A stretch of 13,548 nucleotides of DNA from NCBI GenBank assembly GCA_964402115.1, contig CAYOBW010000193.1, positions 1 to 13,548 of the forward strand. Direction: 5' to 3'. The notes below the pieces were generated by a model that did no database searches, was not told where the DNA came from, and was given only the letters and a program-made list of their open reading frames with translations. This document shows, one piece after another, positions 5,852-10,800 of the stretch. A program made the position numbers and the translations under genes. The number at the start of each line of letters is the position of its first letter. Within the stretch, counting starts at the first letter, position 1. Origin of the DNA: CAYOBW01 sp964402115 (GTDB taxonomy: Bacteria; Verrucomicrobiota; Kiritimatiellia; UBA8416; CAYOBW01).

Positions 5852-7846
5852 ATGGAAACGATGACGGAAACCCGGATGGGCGGCGCCGCGTCGCTGCGGC
5901 TGGTCGCGCTGGTCCTGGCGAGTGTGTGGCTGCCGGGGGCGGCCGGTCGGGCGGCCGAACCGGTTGCCAACGCCCCGGGCAGCGGGATCGGCCAGGAACT
6001 GAAGGTCATGGAGCGGGACGTGCTCGAGCAGGCCGAGACGCTGCCGCCGAAAAGCAACCCGGAGGCGGTCAAAGCCCTGGCCGTGCCCGCCAATGGTCAG
6101 CCCGAGGCCGCGGAAGCGGCGAAGCCGGCCGACAAGGCCGGCGGCTTCGTCATCGCGACCATGGAGATTCGCGGCGACCAGGACCTGCTGGAGACCACCG
6201 GGCTGCTGGAGCCGCTGCGCGCCGAGGTGGTCGGCAAGACGCTGACGCGCGAGGAACTGACCGCGATCGCCACCCGCTACGAGAGCCTGCTGGTGAAGTC
6301 CGGCTACTACATGGCGAAGATCTACCTCGAACGCACCGGTTACCAGAAGGGGGCGCTGGCCTACGAAGTGGACGGCGGCCGCTTCGGCAAAGTGACGTTC
6401 TACGAGCGACCGCCGGCGGGGGCGGCCGCGGCCGGCACGAACGGGGCCGCGAAGGCGCCTTTCGCGGGGCGGTGGTTCAGCGCGGCCCAGCTTGAACGCC
6501 GCCTGCAGACCGTGCGCGAGGGGAACTACTTCGACTACGAAGCCCTGCGCCTCTCCATCCTCGGCGTCAACACGCACCCCGACCTGACGATGGACACGGA
6601 CATCCGGGTGCGCAAGGAGTACACCCCGACCGGCCTCAAGCGGCATGCCGATCTGGATTTCTACGTGGAAGAGCACCTGCCGCTGCACACTGTGCTGAGC
6701 TTCGGCAATTCGGGAACGAAGGCCACGGGAAACTGGCGGCCGTCGGCCACGGTGCAGTACCTCAATCTCACGAAGCACGACGATGTCCTCTCCGTGAACT
6801 TCGGCCCCGTGTCGCTGCCCGATATCCAGAACCTCAAGTCGGGGGCGCTGAGCTACTACGTGCCCCACTACTGGGGACAGGGCGGCGCCTTCACGTTCTA
6901 CGCCGGCTACTCCGATCTCGATGCGCGCGACGTGGTCGAGGGCATCGACATTCAGGGCATGGGGTGGTTCGGCGGCGCGCAGGGGTCCTATCGCCTCGTG
7001 CAGAACGACCGTCATTACCTGGCCATGTCGGTGGGCCTGGTCTACCGCTATATCGAGGACCAGATCATCCTCAACGACGCGGGCGGGCGGCTCGAGCTCG
7101 ACCCGCGCGACGTGACGCTGGTTCCGCTCTCGCTCGCGTTCAGCTACGCCTCGACGCGGGCGGACGCGCTTGGCGGGCGGAATTTCCTGACGCTGCAGAC
7201 CATCGGCAATGTCGAGGGCGCGCTGGGCGGTTCGGATGCCGAGGAGCTGCGCACGCTGCGGCAGAACGCGGACGCGACGTACGCCGTCGAGCGCATGCAG
7301 GCCGCGCGCATCCAGCCCATCCTCGGGCGCGCGGCAGCCGGCGAGGGCGCGCCCCGCTCGGGGCAGTGGCTCGTGTTCCTGCGGCTCGACGGCCAGGTCG
7401 CCACCGGCCCGCTGATTCCGGCGGAGCAGAAGCCGCTGGGCGGCATGGACAGCGTGCGCGGTTTTCCCGAACGCATCGCGCAGGGCGACCACGGCGTCTC
7501 CGGCACCCTCGAGCTGCGCACCCCGCTGCTGACCGGGTTCCTGGGCTCCGTGCACTGGATGCCCGGCGAGCGCGAGCTGGCGCTGAAGGAGGGGCAGTCG
7601 CTCGACCGCCTGCAACTCGTCACCTTTCTCGATGCGGGCCACGTCACCATCCAGGACGCGGTCGGCATTGACGACAGCTACACGCTGGGTTCCGCCGGCT
7701 TGGGTTTCCGCGTGTCGCTGACCAGCCACGCCCAGATGCGATTCGACTGGGGCGTGCCCGTGTTCGGCCGCTCCGATGTGGAGACCCCGACCGAGGATGT
7801 CAGCGCCGGCGGTCGGTATCACCTCAGTGCGCAGGTGCAGTTCTAA
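5852..7846 (+). CDS. TpsB outer-membrane transporter (ShlB/FhaC/HecB family, type Vb secretion)
   Basis: This 664-aa protein is the Omp85-superfamily pore that recognises and exports the TpsA encoded next to it. Seen: a signal peptide with likely cleavage after GRAA (about residue 35), then an Ala/Pro-rich stretch. That stretch includes a helix-prone GQELKVMERDVLEQ segment which could match the pore-plugging helix H1 of FhaC (inference). Two POTRA domains follow, the first from about F99 (FVIATMEIRG), the second from about 210 (FSAAQLERRL). From about 275 to the end lies a 16-strand-type barrel with alternating aromatic strands. The superfamily signature GGMDSVRGF has V535-R536-G537-F538, with R536 the conserved loop-6 tip residue. 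The chain ends in QVQF, with the terminal Phe expected for barrel insertion. It is about 100 residues longer than FhaC, mostly from the N-terminal linker. The TpsA gene starts 21 nt downstream. Confidence 0.93.
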   Translation: METMTETRMGGAASLRLVALVLASVWLPGAAGRAAEPVANAPGSGIGQELKVMERDVLEQAETLPPKSNPEAVKALAVPANGQPEAAEAAKPADKAGGFVIATMEIRGDQDLLETTGLLEPLRAEVVGKTLTREELTAIATRYESLLVKSGYYMAKIYLERTGYQKGALAYEVDGGRFGKVTFYERPPAGAAAAGTNGAAKAPFAGRWFSAAQLERRLQTVREGNYFDYEALRLSILGVNTHPDLTMDTDIRVRKEYTPTGLKRHADLDFYVEEHLPLHTVLSFGNSGTKATGNWRPSATVQYLNLTKHDDVLSVNFGPVSLPDIQNLKSGALSYYVPHYWGQGGAFTFYAGYSDLDARDVVEGIDIQGMGWFGGAQGSYRLVQNDRHYLAMSVGLVYRYIEDQIILNDAGGRLELDPRDVTLVPLSLAFSYASTRADALGGRNFLTLQTIGNVEGALGGSDAEELRTLRQNADATYAVERMQAARIQPILGRAAAGEGAPRSGQWLVFLRLDGQVATGPLIPAEQKPLGGMDSVRGFPERIAQGDHGVSGTLELRTPLLTGFLGSVHWMPGERELALKEGQSLDRLQLVTFLDAGHVTIQDAVGIDDSYTLGSAGLGFRVSLTSHAQMRFDWGVPVFGRSDVETPTEDVSAGGRYHLSAQVQF

Positions 7847-7854
7847 ACGATTGT

Positions 7855-7860
7855 GGAGGG
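7855..7860 (+). promoter_or_regulatory. Ribosome binding site of the TpsA gene
   Basis: GGAGGG lies 7 nt before the ATG at 7868, in the 21-nt gap after the TpsB stop. It is strong and well spaced, and fixes the start of the exoprotein. Confidence 0.85.
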
Positions 7861-7867
7861 AGCGATC

Positions 7868-10800
7868 ATGTACAAGTTAACCTTCAAGCAGGGCGCGGTC
7901 GGGCAGCGGTTGGCCGGCGCGGCGGTCGCCAGCGTGGTTCTGGCGGGCGTCGTGGGCGTGCTCGCGCTGCCGCAGGGCGAGTCCGTGCAGCACGGCGATG
8001 TCAGCTTCACACGCTCCGGCGACAAGCTGACCGTGAACCAGGGCAGCGGCAAGGCCATCGTGAACTACGCAGGCTTCGATATCGCCGCGCCGGAGACGGT
8101 GCAATTCATCCAGCCCGATGCGTCGGCCACCATCCTCAATCGCGTGGCGGGGTCCGCCAGCACCATCGCCGGCCTGCTGCTGGCGAACGGGCGCGTCTAC
8201 CTGATCAACCCCAACGGCATTCTCTTCACGTCGTCGGCGCGCGTGGACGTCGGCGGCCTCGTGGCCTCGGGGCTGGACTTGAGCAACGACGACTTCCTGG
8301 CCGGGCGCATGCGTTTCGCCGGCGGCGGCGGCGCGGTGATCAACGAAGGCTCGCTGAGCGGCGGCTTCGTTCACCTGCTCGGCGGCGCGGTCGAGAACCG
8401 CGGCCAGATCAACGCAGCGGCGAGCGTGCTGGCCGCGGGCAGGGAGTCGGTCGTTATCGACGAGGTGGCGGGCGGGCAGATCCGCGTGACGGTCGATGGC
8501 GCCGAAAGCTCCCTGGACGGCCTGCGGGACGTGGCGGCGGAGCCGGCGGCGCCCGAAGCGGCCGCGCCGGCGGACGGTGGCCGCGAGGTGGCTGCCGCGC
8601 TGGCGCCCGCGGTGGCCGGGGCGGCGGATCTGCTGGTGGGCGACGTGATCAATCGCGGCAGCGTCGTGGCCGACGGCGCGGTGGGCGGCACGATCCTGCT
8701 CTATGGCGAGCGCGTGGCGCAGCTGGGCGTGGCCACGGCTGACGGCAAGGAAGGCGCCGGCGGGCGCATCGAGCTGCGCGCGGGCGACGTGGTTGTCGTT
8801 GGCGATGCCAGCGTCACGACCGCCAACGCCGGGCGCGACGGGGCCGGCGGTTCGATCATGATTGTCGGGGAGCACCTGGCGGCGGCGACCGGCGCGCGCA
8901 TCGCCGCGCGCGGCGGGGAGACCGGTGGCAACGGCGGCTTCGTCGAGACCAGCGGGCGGGCCGGCTTCGCCCTTGGCGCTGCGCCGGACATCGGGGCGCC
9001 GGCGGGGCGCGGCGGGATCTGGATGATCGACCCGTACAACATCGTCATTACCAGCGGCACCGCCAACGTCAGCATACCCGCGGCCGACCCCTTTGCGGCC
9101 ACCGCGGACGACGCGGTGCTCGGCGTGCAGCTGATCGAGGACGCGCTGACCGGCGGGGCCTCCGTGCTGGTGACGACCACCGAGGGCGGCGGCACGCAGG
9201 CCGGGCACATCACCTGGCTCGACGGTGCGGATCTCGATTTCGACGGCACGGGCGTGAACACCCTGACGCTCTTCGCGATGAGCAACATCACGGTGTATGC
9301 CGACATCGCGGACGCCAATCCCGACGCGGCCGACGCGCTCAGCCTGAACCTCTCCGCGCGCGGCGCGGTGCTGCTGAAGGGCGCGACGCTTGCGCTCGGC
9401 GGCGGCGCCTTCACCAGCACGAACGGCCTGGACTTCTCCACGGACAGCGCGGCCAGCGTCACCGCGGGTTCGGTCGCCATTCGCAACACCGGGTTCACGA
9501 CGCTCGACGGCGGCCTGACCGCGACGGCTGGCGACGTGCGCATTCGCAGCGGCGGGTCGATCGCGCTCGGCAACAGCATCACCTCCCTGACCGGGGTTGT
9601 GGAGCTGCAGGCCGGCTCGGCGATCACGCGCACCGCCGGAACACTCGATGCGCCGACGGTCGAACTGGTCGCCGGCGGCGCCGTTGGCGCGGCGGGTTCC
9701 GCCGTGCGGACACAGGCGGATAGCGTTGGCTTCACGGCCGGCGGCGATGTGCACATGACCGATGTCGATACGGTGAGCGTGACCGGGCGGACGGTGGCGG
9801 CCAGCGGCCTGATCGATGTGACGGCCGGCGATTCGCTGACCGTGGGCGCGGGCGGATTGACGGCGAACGGCGCCGGGACGATCACGCTGGCCACGGTGGG
9901 CAATGGCGATATCACTGTCGGTGGCGCCGTGCAGAGCGGGCTGGGCGACATCGCCCTCACGGCCGTCGACGGCCTCGACCTCGGCGCCGATGTCGCGACG
10001 ACGGGCAACATCGCCCTGCGCGCGGGCGGGCACATCTCCCGGACCGCCGGGACGGTGAGCGGCGTGGATCTGACGGTGGCTGCCGGCGGCGCGATCGGGA
10101 GCGCCGGCAATGCGCTGACCACCAGCGCGGACAGCCTGGGCTTCACGGCCGGCGGCGCTGTCTATGTGGTTGAAAGCAGCGCGCTGACGGTGACCGGCCG
10201 CACGGTCGCGGTCAACGGGCTGATCGACGTGACGGCGGGCAATACGCTGACTGTGGGCGCGGGCGGCCTGACGGCGCACGGCACGGGCGGCGTAGCGCTG
10301 CTGGCGCAGGGCGCGGGTGCCGTGCTGGTCAACGGCGCCGTGCAGTCCACCAGCGGCAACATCTCGCTGACGGCGGCGGACGCCATCGCCCAGGCGGCGG
10401 ACATCGGCACGACGGGCGACGTGACCCTGCGAGCCGGCGGGGCCATCTCGCGCACCGCGGGGACCGTGACCGCGTACGACGTCAAGGCGCTGGCGGGGAC
10501 GACCATCGGCGCAGCGGGCAACGCGCTGACGACGGCGGCGGACTCGGTGGGCTTCACGGCGGGCGGCGCTGTCTATGTAGTTGAAGGCGGCTCGGTGTCG
10601 GTGACCGGGCGCACGACCGCGGCCAACGGGCTGATCGACGTGACGGCGGGCGATACGCTGACCGTGGGTGCGGGCGGCCTGACGGCGCACGGCGCGGGCG
10701 GGGTGGCACTGGCGGCGCTGGGGACGGGGGATGTGCTGGTCAACGGCGCCGTGCAGTCCACCAGCGGCAACGTCGCGCTGACGGCGGCGGACGCCATCGC

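Noticed and set aside
5372..7822. An 816-codon minus-strand open frame
   Set aside because: It is in antisense register with TpsB and runs into the lipoprotein gene. Its composition is that of a reversed high-G+C gene, with no recognisable domain.
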